Part shown: piece by piece, positions 49,601-60,440 of the stretch
Layout of the letters: the number at the start of each line of letters is the position of its first letter
Numbering within the stretch: the first letter of the stretch is position 1
From: Hydractinia symbiolongicarpus
Lineage: Eukaryota; Cnidaria; Hydrozoa; Anthoathecata; Hydractiniidae
NCBI RefSeq assembly: GCF_029227915.1
Contig: NC_079884.1
Location: forward strand, 23,870,001-23,934,000
Direction of reading: 5' to 3'
Length of the DNA: 64,000 nucleotides
Translations under genes and position numbers: made by a program
Notes under the pieces: generated by a model
Told to the model about the DNA's origin: nothing
Database searches by the model: none
What the model saw: only the letters and a program-made list of their open reading frames with translations

Positions 49601-52600
49601 CAACTTTAATTGCCCACATGGAAGGCGGCAAGTTTTTTTCTGTCTGTTGTTATGTTATTAACCTATGATGAAAAATTAGGGATCAATATTATCAATATTT
49701 TTTTTATATATTCAACCAAATGCTTTTTTTTAACGATCACCCTTTTCACTCTATTATATTTTTGTCAATTTTTTTTTGGCCTATTTTTGAATCCAATATT
49801 CATGCGACCATAATTGTAATACAGAGAACAAGAATTACAGCGTTGTACCAGTCTCTACGTTCATTTATTTTTAAATAACGTTTTAAATCTTAACAAAATA
49901 TAATATTTAAAACTAATCTTAAGAACAAAGCAAAAGTTAAGGACTAAACCAGAAAAAATGTTTAAATAAAAGAAATAGAAGAAAAAAATATTAAAATAGA
50001 CTGATTTATATAACTTTTTATGTCCGTTGTATGTATTAAAAAGAAAAAGAAAAAGAAAATTTAATCTTTTGTTGTCATTTTCCATCCGGAAACTAGTCGG
50101 CAAAAAGTGACTAAATTCAAAAATTTATTGGACAAAAAGTAACTAGATTATGTCAAAGTTACTAATTTTTATTCAATTTCTTACTATTTTCTGACTTTTC
50201 TCCGTCTTCTTTTCCGACTTTTTTTTAACAATAAGATAACTGTACTTCGATGTAATGAATGCAGTAATCGAAAATTGCACAACCGGTTCGATGTATTAAG
50301 CACATGGACTAAGTGTAACATGACTAGTTTCATGAGGTTTGAAAATATGTACTGCATCGGGAGGCTGCTATTAGTTGTGTGATGCATTTGATGGCGTTAT
50401 CAATAAAACTTTAATATATCCAAAAAACGTTTAGACGGGCGACATAGCATCTAATACCAAGCATAAATTCTAATTTAAGCATGCATGGTACCGTTAGCAA
50501 AATAACACACCAAATGCTTCACAATATAGCATTTTAGCAATTGTTCATGCTTCTGTAACTAATTGTCCCGGTAACTGTTACAAGTAAAATTACGAATAAA
50601 AATAGTAAAAAATATAACAATTTAAGTTAGCTCTGTCTATTGCAAAATAAGTGGATTCATTTAAGAGCTTTTGGCAAAGTAGAATAAAAACACTAGATAA
50701 GTTTTCGCCATATATGAGTCACCTAAATATATTTCGCCTAAAAGTTGCTGAATAACGTTTTTCTGGTGATTTTGGAAGGCTGCTATGAGAGAGAAAAGTA
50801 CAACTACGTCTAAATGAATGTTTTCCCTTATTGTGTACAAAAGTACTTTTGAATTATTTTAAAAACGCAACCATTTTAATAGAGGTATAGAATGGAGTCT
50901 CGTCATAACGATATCATGATGAAGGTTGTTTTCCGTGGCAAGTTGAAGTCGTCAGTTGCTCATTGTTGGTCATACCTATCATGTTTTATCTAATAAAATT
51001 GTAAGTTTATTATCTAGATACGATAATTTTATAATTCCCAAAGAGTTGAAAATTATAATGTCAGTTCTTTGATTTGAATGGGAAAACAAGTAGGAGATTG
51101 TACAATCTCAGCGCTGACCTGAGGAAACCGTGTTCGTTTCACGTCGAAATTTATTTAACAGCGCTTGGTCGAGCTGAGCGATAGTTAAGCCTTTAACTGG
51201 CATATTAAACGGATTCGACATTTAAAAAAACAGATCGAGAGGACAGAAGCCAATCAATAAAGCAAAACCCACTTTGTTTAATTTGTTAATAAATTTGCCG
51301 ATCCAGTTAGTGTATTATGAAACAGGAGTAAAATCTTACACGCTTTATTTTAAAGAGATCTCTGTTATTATTAATGACACGATCTTTTTACAAACAACTT
51401 ATTCATAAGAAACTGAACTGAATTTAAAAAAATTATTAAGCTACTTCAGTTTTTGTCAAAGATAAACACAAGGAAGCAACAAAACCAATGTTTTTGATGC
51501 GAAAATAGAAATAAATACGCTTTGAAAAGTAGAGAAGCAGAACTCTAAAAAAAGAAAACTACATCAAATTATTTGGTGGAAGGTGTGTAAGAGGGTTGTA
51601 TGAAAATAGACAGTTTCACGGTGAATTAATTTATTATAACCAAAAGTATATTATTGATTTGAATGGTGGATCGATATACTTTGTAAAAAGGAAGACTTCG
51701 GCGCAAATCTTTATTTTTGTTGACACTTGATGACATTTTGAGACTAAACCTTGTTCTTAAGTTGTCCAACTTGGGCTTACTGTTCTTATAAAGTGTGTTC
51801 TTATAAAAAAAAAATATAAGCCACTCCTCACCAAGGATTAAAGGTATAAAAAGGAAAATAACTCGAGAAAACTCGGTTGACGAAAATAAATTTTCGCCTC
51901 ATTTTAATTTCGAAGTTTTAAGGACCAGACGCGAAATTTTCTTATCATGAAAATTTCCATGCTAAAAGAAGCCTATCTTATATTTTTTGTGATAATCATT
52001 ACACGGGAAAATGAAGGTGAGAGATCTCGGCAAACCTAGTCGGTCCTTTCCATGTAACAACCCTGTAGTAAATCGATTAATTGTGCAATTGTACCAAAAC
52101 TATTTCTTTTTTCAGTTTTTGTTTTACTTCAGTCATTACACACACAATTTCGATTCAAATTTTGCCAGGAATGTTGAAGCAAAAATAAAATTTTAAAGGT
52201 TTTTACTTATATTCAATTTTATTTCCACTGGTTTGCACAAAAAACGTATAATGGCATCCCAAAAATAATTACGTCAGACATGCTGCAAAACCAAAGTGCA
52301 CGGGAAAATTTCTAAACGAAAACATCACAAAGTTTGGGCATAAGTCCTTCCAGAAGTTTCAACCATGCTGCACGACTCCTCTCCTATTCGTGCGAATGAA
52401 CAAGAAAACATCCTTCAAAAACATTGGGAATATAGAAGGTTTACGCAATCATGTACTACTATATGAATTGACATGCGAGTAAACAATCCATAATGACAAA
52501 AATAATATTAACAATAGGTTATATTTCAGCTCCATTTTATATGCAAATGACTTTTCTTTTAAAATAGTGTGAAATACAAGTATACGAATACTGAGTATAA

Positions 52601-52965
52601 AAATGTGCTAACTATTAATAGTTATAAAACTGAGAATAAGCTAAATATGAGATCATAGCTATGAACAGACGACAATTACAGGACTAAGCTTAAGCGAAAC
52701 AATACGTTAGTAACCTTTAGACTTTTATCATTACAGGAAAGCTAAAATCATTTAGTGCCATCATTTAACTTCAATACAACAATCTTAAGGCAAATATATG
52801 TGGTTGTCGAGGCACTAGTATTTAGATACTTAGGTTTTTTGTAAAAATGCGTCGGAGCGTAACGTTAAATTGGATCACAGATAAAGAAATAAAATAATCA
52901 AAGAAAAAGTACAGAACATTAATAAAGGTGCTAGAAATATAAAATATACATTTATGTGAAAAGCA

Positions 52966-53038
52966 GCAACCTCGTCCCCATCCGTCAAGTAAACGTTAAC
53001 GGCTTTGACATAGGCAACAAACCCTGGGGACGAGGATG
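52966..53038. mobile_element. Palindromic MITE, CAACCTCG family, copy 2
   Basis: The left end GCAACCTCGTCCCCATCC is matched by inverted TGGGGACGAGGATGG at the right end. The terminal AACCTCGTCCCC is shared with the element at 49531-49600. The inner sequence (AAACGTTAACGG) differs. It lies 340 bp beyond the stop of paralog C. Confidence 0.65.
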
Positions 53039-53378
53039 GAAAAGCAGATAATTCCCAGCAGTAAATATACACCATAACAACTAAAAAATAAATATCAGAA
53101 TATTTAATAATATTTTTTGACTCAGTATGGAAAATCATTTTGAAGGGTGTAAAAGCCAGTATAAATAGGTAGCAGGAAGCTCAGTAGAAAATTGTGTAAT
53201 AATGTAACATGGTGAAATAATATCAATAATATAATATATAGTCTATGTGTGAATTATAACAAGTAAGATATTCCCGATATCCTATCCCAAGTGTTCTTTC
53301 AGCGTACTAAAAACTCTTTCACCCAGTTGTCTGTTCTTTTTACCGCGCCGTTTTCTAACAATTCGCTTTGAACTTTCT

Positions 53379-56300
53379 CTATGCCAACAAACCCTTTCCG
53401 TCTTTTTCATTATCGGCACCGGTTTTTTTAGTGTATTTTTCCGTAAGTAATATGTCCTTCCCCTGTTGTCTGCCCTTGTCTCGACGCTTGAGAACTTTAA
53501 GGAAGTCTCTTTCTTCAGAGATATATCCATTATCAAATAAATAATTTGTAAGATATGATACAGAAAGTAAAGTGGCAAACGACATTGACATGGCCAAAAT
53601 ACGGAACGGAAAATATTGACGACCATTTTGATAATATGGAAACTTAAACAGGGGGGGTAAACCAATCAATTCTTCCCCTCCTGATACCCGCAATAATAAA
53701 CCAATCACATACGCACAAATAGAACCATAGGTGTTCACAAAAGGTATATGTACAGCTCCAACAAGTTGTGGGAATAATATAACAAAGACCAGATCAGAGC
53801 ACAAACGGAATAGATCATATATACTCTTTACTGTGAGACCAACGCAAGTTGCTATAAAACCCACTACAACAATACCAATTCGAATCACCCAAATGATTTC
53901 CTTTGCTGATGCCTATGGAAGAAATAAACATCTCAAAAGTTATTGATTTTAAAGATGAGTAAAGCAATGATATGGAAACATAACATGGTTTCTCATCTGT
54001 AAATCTTAGCAATGCCACATAGACTCAAAGAAATAAAAAAAAGCTTGAATGTCTAACCCTTAAGTTTTAATAAGAAACATGTGAGATATTTATTTCTGTG
54101 TATTAAGACATTGCGCATAACTAATTATAAGCTACAAGATTTTTGTCAAAAAGAACAGCACACCACTTACTTTCGGCCTAAATATCAGCTTGTATATATT
54201 ATGCCCAAACATTGAACTAGCCGACAAAACTGATGAATCGGCAGATGACATCACTGCAGCGGAGACAGCTCCTAAACCAATAAAAGACACCCAACCAGGT
54301 GTTGCGTATTGGAGTACCATGGGAAGAACTAAACGAGTATCTTTTATTGTTCCGTTTTCAACTAGATTTGAAGACGGCTCAGTCATGTTTGTCCAATCTA
54401 TAAAAAATAATAAATATTGTTAAAAACAGCCCCCGTAGTTTTGTACAACATTTTTTCAAATATCGCTGCGTTTCTTTTGTTTCTCGCTATCTCGAAAAAA
54501 GCTTTAGCATCCTCGGGCATGTTTTTGATACGTCTTAGAGTCAAAATACAAATTTAGACGAATTTTATTTGGAAAGTGTAATGTTAAAACCCATGAATAA
54601 TTGCCTAGTGGTAGAATTTGTATTTTTAGTGCACCTCGTTATCGTTCGAAATCTTGCCTGCCTTACGCAAACCAACTATGCTGGAACAGTTTAAATCAAT
54701 TTCTAGGTCATATTTCAATGGTAAATGCGCTAGAAAACACCGTATAAGTCACTGCCAATAAGAAAGTGCACTCAAATATGTATTATAATACCCGTATACA
54801 TTTGTCTGTCTGTCACGCAAAATGGTAGTTTAGCTGCGCGAGTAGCAAGACGCACGCAATGCGGTATAAAAAGGACGGGCGAACCCGTGGATTTTCCATG
54901 GGCTAACGACTAGTCTTATTAAAAATCCCGTTGTGTTTTATTAAGGTATCTCACCCATTGATTTTGCTCCTGCACCGATCAATACTGCTGGAATAGCCAT
55001 CAAAAAGCATCCGAATGCCCCTACAAAGGAGAGAATTTGAGCTCGTCTTGGAGATTTTGATGAGAGGACCCTTTGAAAATATACTTGCCACGGAATACCA
55101 CCGCAAATCTAAATGAAATACATGGCGATTATTGTAAGATGATGTCCATGCTTTTTATCTGTCCACATAGTAAATTAACGTGCTGAAGGTAAATAAATAG
55201 GAAAATATACTGGTACCAATAAAGCAGCGTAATCTATCCAAAGTCCCCATTCAGCTCCACTGACTGATCCTAACCACAGATCTCTTGTCTCGGTAATTGG
55301 AGCAACGAAGGAGCGGGTCAAGGTGAAAGGAACAGTAAGCCACAATCCAATTCCAATGCAGATTAATTGTAAGACATCCGTGTAGGCTACAGAGTACAAA
55401 CCACCAAAGAATGTATATCCAACTGCAATACACGTAGATATCACGACTGAAAGATTCATATCTAGATGAAGGATAACTGCCAATGTTGCCCCCAGAGCAG
55501 AAAGGATAGATGCAGACCAAAATGATTCACCAAGAAAAGCAGGTATGTACAGGAAGGCACCCATTACTTTACCATACTTGTGTTGTAGAGGATCTAGCAT
55601 AGTGACATATTTGGCTTCCCTCATTGGTTTAGCAAATAACAGTCCACCTACGTAAACACATGTTTATTAATTTAACATCTACTCATTCTACATTCAGTTA
55701 GATTTAAGTATGATTGTTGTACCTATTGCTAAGCTTGTTGCATACCCCCATGGGGCCTGCGCCCATACTAATCCAGATTTGTAAACTGATTCAGCGGTGC
55801 CGTTGATGTAACCACCACCAACCCATGTAGCTGAAACAAAAATGGAATTTTGCAATATTAGTATAGCTTTTTTACAAGTAAGATGAACATATAATCTATT
55901 AGGTTGCCGATATCGAGTGTGATTTATATAAAGCGATGTTACTTAGATTTAGTTTCTCAAAATCTTTTGATCTTCGATGTAAAATGTAGATTAGTCTCAG
56001 ATGTTGATAAATTGTGGAAATAAAGTTAGTTCGACGAGGAAAACACAAGAATGACTCATGATCTGCGTTAAGTAGCAGTATAATATAAAAAAATATATAC
56101 GTCGAAAATATGTCGAAGAAATACCTAATATATGCGTCGTCTGATTGTGTATTTGTGACCAAAGTTCGATGAATATTGGGCGGTGAACTTGGTCCATAAT
56201 CTACGTATATTTGACACAGAATATGCTTCGAGCTGCTAACAGTGTTAATAGCGGTAGTGCGGAAAAATTTCAGTTCTGGTGGAATTTAGAAAAACTGATT

Positions 56301-56757
56301 GGACTGTAGAAATGTTTTAATTTTAATAAAGTTTTCCTTTGTAATAGAATTTAAAACTTCAAATATAGAATCGCTTAAACTCTTATTAAAGATTTGTATT
56401 CGATGAAACATTTTGCATCAATGTGAGCCACTTAAGTATGCCAGTTTTTTTGCACAATCAAAATAATAGGGAAGATACCAATCTGTGTTTGTCTAAACTC
56501 TTTATCCTTACTTGGAAAGAAAAACGCCTATAACATCATACTTTACAAAAAAGGAAAACGTTACCTGTCATGGTGAAACATCCAATCACGGCGCCGATAT
56601 CTCTTCCAGCGAGAATAACTTCATTAGTCTGCTGTTCCACCGAACCATCTCTCTTTGGCTTTTTATTTTTTTTGCGAGCTGCGAATATCCCAACGCCCAA
56701 AATAGCCAAGTAAAATATAATAATGCTAATTAGACCAGCAACATTCACGTCTGTCAT
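53379..56757 (-). CDS. Sodium-coupled high-affinity choline transporter-like, paralog C
   Basis: Exons in coding order: 56757-56565, 55830-55723, 55647-55217, 55108-54955, 54397-54171, 53912-53379 (TAG). The model gives 548 residues. Exon boundaries and phases equal paralogs A and B; exon 5 is one codon shorter and exon 6 three codons shorter. Landmarks: [96 protein letters not shown] is replaced by RVSGGEE, with the glutamate kept. The tail is more basic and contains KDILLTE, where A and B have IPM; vertebrate CHT1 has TILV there for endocytosis. An intact acceptor (TTTTACAG) precedes the ATG by 9 nt. It is the most diverged paralog outside the 5' part of exon 3. Confidence 0.93.
54778..54918 (+). 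repeat. Best copy of dispersed TATTATAATACCCGTATAC repeat (intron of paralog C)
   Basis: It starts ATGTATTATAATACCCGTAT, runs through TCTGTCTGTCACGCAAAATG, GCGCGAGTAGCAAGACGCAC, ATGCGGTATAAAAAGGACGG, GAACCCGTGGATTTTCCATG and ends GGCTAACGACTAGTC. It lies in intron 4 of paralog C and is GC-richer than the intron around it. Confidence 0.8.
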
Positions 56758-56821
56758 TTTAATTACCTGTAAAACAGTTTATAATTAGTAATGTAATGAT
56801 AGGGAACTAGCCGGAATTCCA

Positions 56822-56896
56822 TAAATAACCCACGGGTTCACCCGTCATTTATATATCGCATGTATTGTATCTGTAGCTAACCCATGGATGAAAACA
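56822..56896 (-). repeat. Inverted partial copy of the dispersed repeat
   Basis: Read on the minus strand it contains ATGCGATATATAAATGACGG and GTGAACCCGTGGGTTATTT, parallel to the 3' half of the 54778-54918 copy. It lies just upstream of the first coding exon of paralog C. Confidence 0.5.
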
Positions 56897-57935
56897 CAGG
56901 TTCCTAATCAGCAAAATAATAGACGATACGGGGAACGCTGGATAAAGTTGTGCACAGCCATTTTTAACACAAATAATATTGGATCCCACCAGTTTTAGGT
57001 TGGGTTGCTTGGAATACAAATTAAAAGTGCGATTCGTATGGTAAGTTAAGTTATCCCAACTGAACCAACTATTTTGACATTTCCAATTCGCACATGTTTT
57101 CATATGCATGCTGCGCCCACGATCACATCATTACAAAAGACAGGTTTGCTCTGTGAATATTGTTTTTAAAAAGATTTAAAAAAACACTAAAGTAGAAGGT
57201 CATATATAAATAACTTTTACTGTTTGAACGTATTCTTTTAACCTTGTCTGTAAATATTTAGATATCTGTTTTAATTATTTTTTTAAGTTAGGATCGGGGA
57301 TTCGTCAACACTGAAAAAGAAAAAAACACGGAAAAAACAATCCATAAAAGGGGTTTGGGGAGGGGGGAGTGGAGCAATTATATAGTACGCTAGAAAAGTG
57401 AGTGTTATAATTACGAATAAAGCGACTTAATAATATATGGACGAAACTTTTAGGTTTTTCTGCTCAATTTCTTCTCTTTTCAATTCGGGCACCTTTCATG
57501 ACATATCCTAACTGCTTCTCTCATATTTACTTGTTGAATTCTATATACGAAGATATTTGTCAAACTTATTTGAAACAGGACTAAATTTAGTCATGTTTTA
57601 AATAAGTTTGACTAGATTTTTTTACCTGGTTAATTAAATTGTTTTCTTTTCCAGACTCTTGTGCACACTAAAATAGGACTGCTAGAGACACGCTCAAATA
57701 ATGACTGTATCGATAAATACTCGCATAGGTTCTTTTAAAAGATCGATTCCGTTTCTTATAAGTAGCTACCCTTTGTGTAGCTTATAATACACTTAGATGT
57801 GGTTTATCCTCGACATTATATAAAGGAAAATATTACAAAACAAATAGAAGAAAAAAGAGAAGGAGAAATATGTTATTTTACAGAAATTTTACTTTCGTAA
57901 TGTAATACAACACTTCTGTTTATTATTTACACAGG

Positions 57936-58184
57936 ATGGCCTTTTTAAGATGTGTTCGTACGGTCTTTAATGAGACTCATGCGAAGAGGATTTTAGCAAA
58001 TGTAAAATCTCCGTTGAAGCTACGAGAGCCTTGTAAACACAGCAACCGTTTAACCGAACAATTGCTTAAGACATCGAACCTAGTTCCAATATTCCAATAT
58101 TTTCTAGTCTCAGTCATGACTCGTTTGGGTTTAGAATTCACGACATCCGCGAATACTCTGCCACAATACTATCAGTCGATATAA
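57936..58184 (+). CDS. Possible small gene, 82 residues, unrecognised
   Basis: An ATG one base after a CAG acceptor-like site (TTATTTACACAG) opens 82 codons ending TAA. The N-terminus (MAFLRCVRTVF, then AKRILANVKS) is basic and amphipathic, like a mitochondrial presequence. The rest shows no family I know. The acceptor-ATG spacing equals that of recognised genes in this window, which is the main reason to list it. It may equally be chance. Confidence 0.25.
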   Translation: MAFLRCVRTVFNETHAKRILANVKSPLKLREPCKHSNRLTEQLLKTSNLVPIFQYFLVSVMTRLGLEFTTSANTLPQYYQSI

Positions 58185-58365
58185 TTTCTATTGACTTACT
58201 TTTATCAACAAGCCTCTAAAGAAAGTCAAAAATTATTGTGAAGTGATATCAGTATGCTCTTATGTAAAATGGATATTAACAAAGTAACTAGCTCTTTTAT
58301 TCCCGGCAGTAGGCTAGTTTCCCAGAGAAAAAGATAATTTTTTCCCGAACATTTTCAAATGCAAC

Positions 58366-58560
58366 TACAGTGGACTCTCGATATAACAAACCCCTGATAT
58401 AGTGAACATCTCGATGTAACGAACCAATTCCCCAAGGGGTCCATTCCCCTTGGATTCTATGGATTTAGAATCCTTAAGCCTTAAGAATCCTCAATATGAC
58501 CTCCTAATTTAACGAACCAAATTTTTCGTTCCCCGAACTCACAAAACCTTGATAACAAAC
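58366..58560 (+). mobile_element. Pogo/Tigger-type DNA transposon terminus, solo
   Basis: TACAGTGGACTCTCGATATA, followed by repeated ATATAGTGAAC, GATGTAACGAACC and ATTTAACGAACC words, is the classic terminal sequence of pogo-like elements. Only the left terminus is convincing; no transposase frame follows. The fragment contains a small palindrome around CCTTAAGCCTTAAG. Confidence 0.6.
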
Positions 58561-59457
58561 TCAAATTACTATATGCTACAGACAGTAATAAAAACATGTG
58601 ATTCAGAAAATTTCTACTCACGTGATAACAAACAATTCAGCTTGCATAAGATCTTGTAGCTCACATTCAAAGCTATATTGATAAAATTGTGAGCACAACA
58701 AAACAACAACGCTTATGAAGACATTGCACTGCATCATGTGAACAAATATTCAAACGTCTCTTTTTGAACAGGATCCTAGATAAAATGAGGAATTTAAAGC
58801 ACTTTTTGTTCAAAAGGGTTGCAAGTTTTACCGATTTAGGCAACAATTTTATAATCTTTATATTTTTTTTTTCATTTTCAAGAACTCTGTGTTATAAAAA
58901 CTTTTCATACAAGCGTTGTTTATTTTTAGATGATTTTAACAGACCTTTGGTTTGGCCAAGAGTTTAGAAATGTGGTTTTAGCAAATTTTGTTTGTTCTGG
59001 GAAAGCTTGATCATATTGTCGCTGAAATGTTTGAAGAGAGTTATTATATGCCTTATCAACACAAGATTATAGATTACTTAAAATATTTAATAGATTCATC
59101 ATTGATCAACGATTTTGTTTATTGATAAAATGAGTTGTTTATACAAACATTTTTATGTTTATATAAAAATTTTTAAAATGTTTTTAAAACTTAGAACACT
59201 TAAAATTAAAAAAAAGAACATAAACATTTGTTCGAAATGATAAAAAAGGACGAAGCGAAAAATATGAAGTATAATCATTAAATTAATAGATAAAACAAAT
59301 TAAACAAAAAACTAACAAAAAAGTTGAATGTTAATGGAATTAAGATTGAGCAAAACTCTCTGATACCTCATCAGCTTAACGATTTTTTTGTTCAAGTGGG
59401 CTCAAATCCTGCATCTTAGATCGAACCCAGCAAAATAAGTTTTAGATCTTTTCTTAA

Positions 59458-59826
59458 ATGTTAATAACACACAAATGGGAAATGATGAACTATGATACAT
59501 TCACTCCATTAGTTTTATTGCAAAAACTGAATGTGCTAAATGTATACCAGCTAAACATTTATCAGACTCTTATTGTTATGTTCATACTTGAGAACAATCT
59601 GATACCAAGAGTATTTGAAACAATATTTTGGAAGATACACCATAAGTATCCTTCCCGACTTTTACGTAACAGCTTCTTTCAACCCAGAAGTAGCTATGTA
59701 ATCGCTAAGTTCTCTATTATTAGTTGAGAAACTAAACTATGGAAAAAATCCCTTGAAAACGACGTGGAAACTGTTTCAACACTTACCCAATTTAAACGAA
59801 AACTAAAACAAAAATTAAACTACTGA
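59458..59826 (+). pseudogene. 3' end of a non-LTR retrotransposon (LINE) ORF2
   Basis: The frame reads LQKLNVLNVYQLNIYQTL, FILENNLIPRVFE, IHHKYPSRLLRNSFFQPRSS, then one in-frame TGA (59725-59727), ETKLWKKSLEND and FKRKLKQKLNY before the terminal TGA. This is the pattern of the region after the reverse transcriptase domain in many animal LINEs (short helix, NSF-Q-RSSY, LW, F-KLK). No reverse transcriptase core is present, so it is a 5'-truncated dead copy. The insertion is old, but one stop in 123 codons means modest decay. Confidence 0.72.
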
Positions 59827-60174
59827 CAATGAACTACATATTTTTTGGATAAAAAAATAAGTAAAATTACACGACATCCGTATCTTCTTTGCTAAGCTTC
59901 CATAGAAGGTTTAGGGGCTTGGTGATAAGACTACTGCAGTCTTCTTTTTGCTCCTGCCATTTTTAACTACTCTGGCTGCACGGAAGGATATGGAATTACA
60001 TAACTAGTTTCTACAATATAACAGCTACAGTTTTGTATTCATTTTTATGGAGAATTGTAAATTCTTTAACAAGAAATAACAAGAAAAAATATTATGAAGA
60101 TTTTTATTTCTTTGTAAAACAGAGCTGGTCTGTCGCATGCTAAGCCAATTTGTATCAAACTATCTTTTTCATTT

Positions 60175-60440
60175 CAGGGTGTACACTCAATATTAACTCT
60201 TTTTTTCCTGACAATTTCTTCCCCTTTTCAGCTATTTTATTCGAGAATTTTACACTATTGGAACCGTGGATTACTTTAGAAATCTAAATTTTAATAACAA
60301 ACATACGATAGAACTGATTAGTTAAAAATTAATGCTTTTTCTTTTAAAACATTTCCTAAAATTCCTGACATTTCATAAAAGACTGAATCATTTTCTGACA
60401 TTTCGCTTATATTTTCAATTGACAATTCCTGACAAAATGG
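60175..60440 (+). mobile_element. Transposon terminus with CAGGGTGTACA start and CCTGACA repeats
   Basis: CAGGGTGTACACTCA is followed by spaced TTCCTGACA words (near 60206, 60361, 60390 and 60424), the layout of a common invertebrate DNA transposon end (CAGGGTGGCCA then TTCCCTGAC repeats). The ORF at 60332-60571 lies partly inside and is not considered a gene. The superfamily is unresolved. Confidence 0.4.

Larger units (their letters stand above)
46218..53378. other. Intergenic stretch between paralogs B and C
   Basis: About 7 kb without an intact gene. It holds a dispersed repeat copy, a decayed RecQ-like helicase fragment, two related palindromic MITEs, and a G-rich run at 49203-49228. 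The remainder is AT-rich and unremarkable. Confidence 0.5.

Noticed and set aside
53282-53665. 127-codon minus-strand ORF overlapping the last exon of paralog C
   Set aside because: It is a shifted frame of the true SLC5A7-like exon, whose own frame carries the conserved protein.
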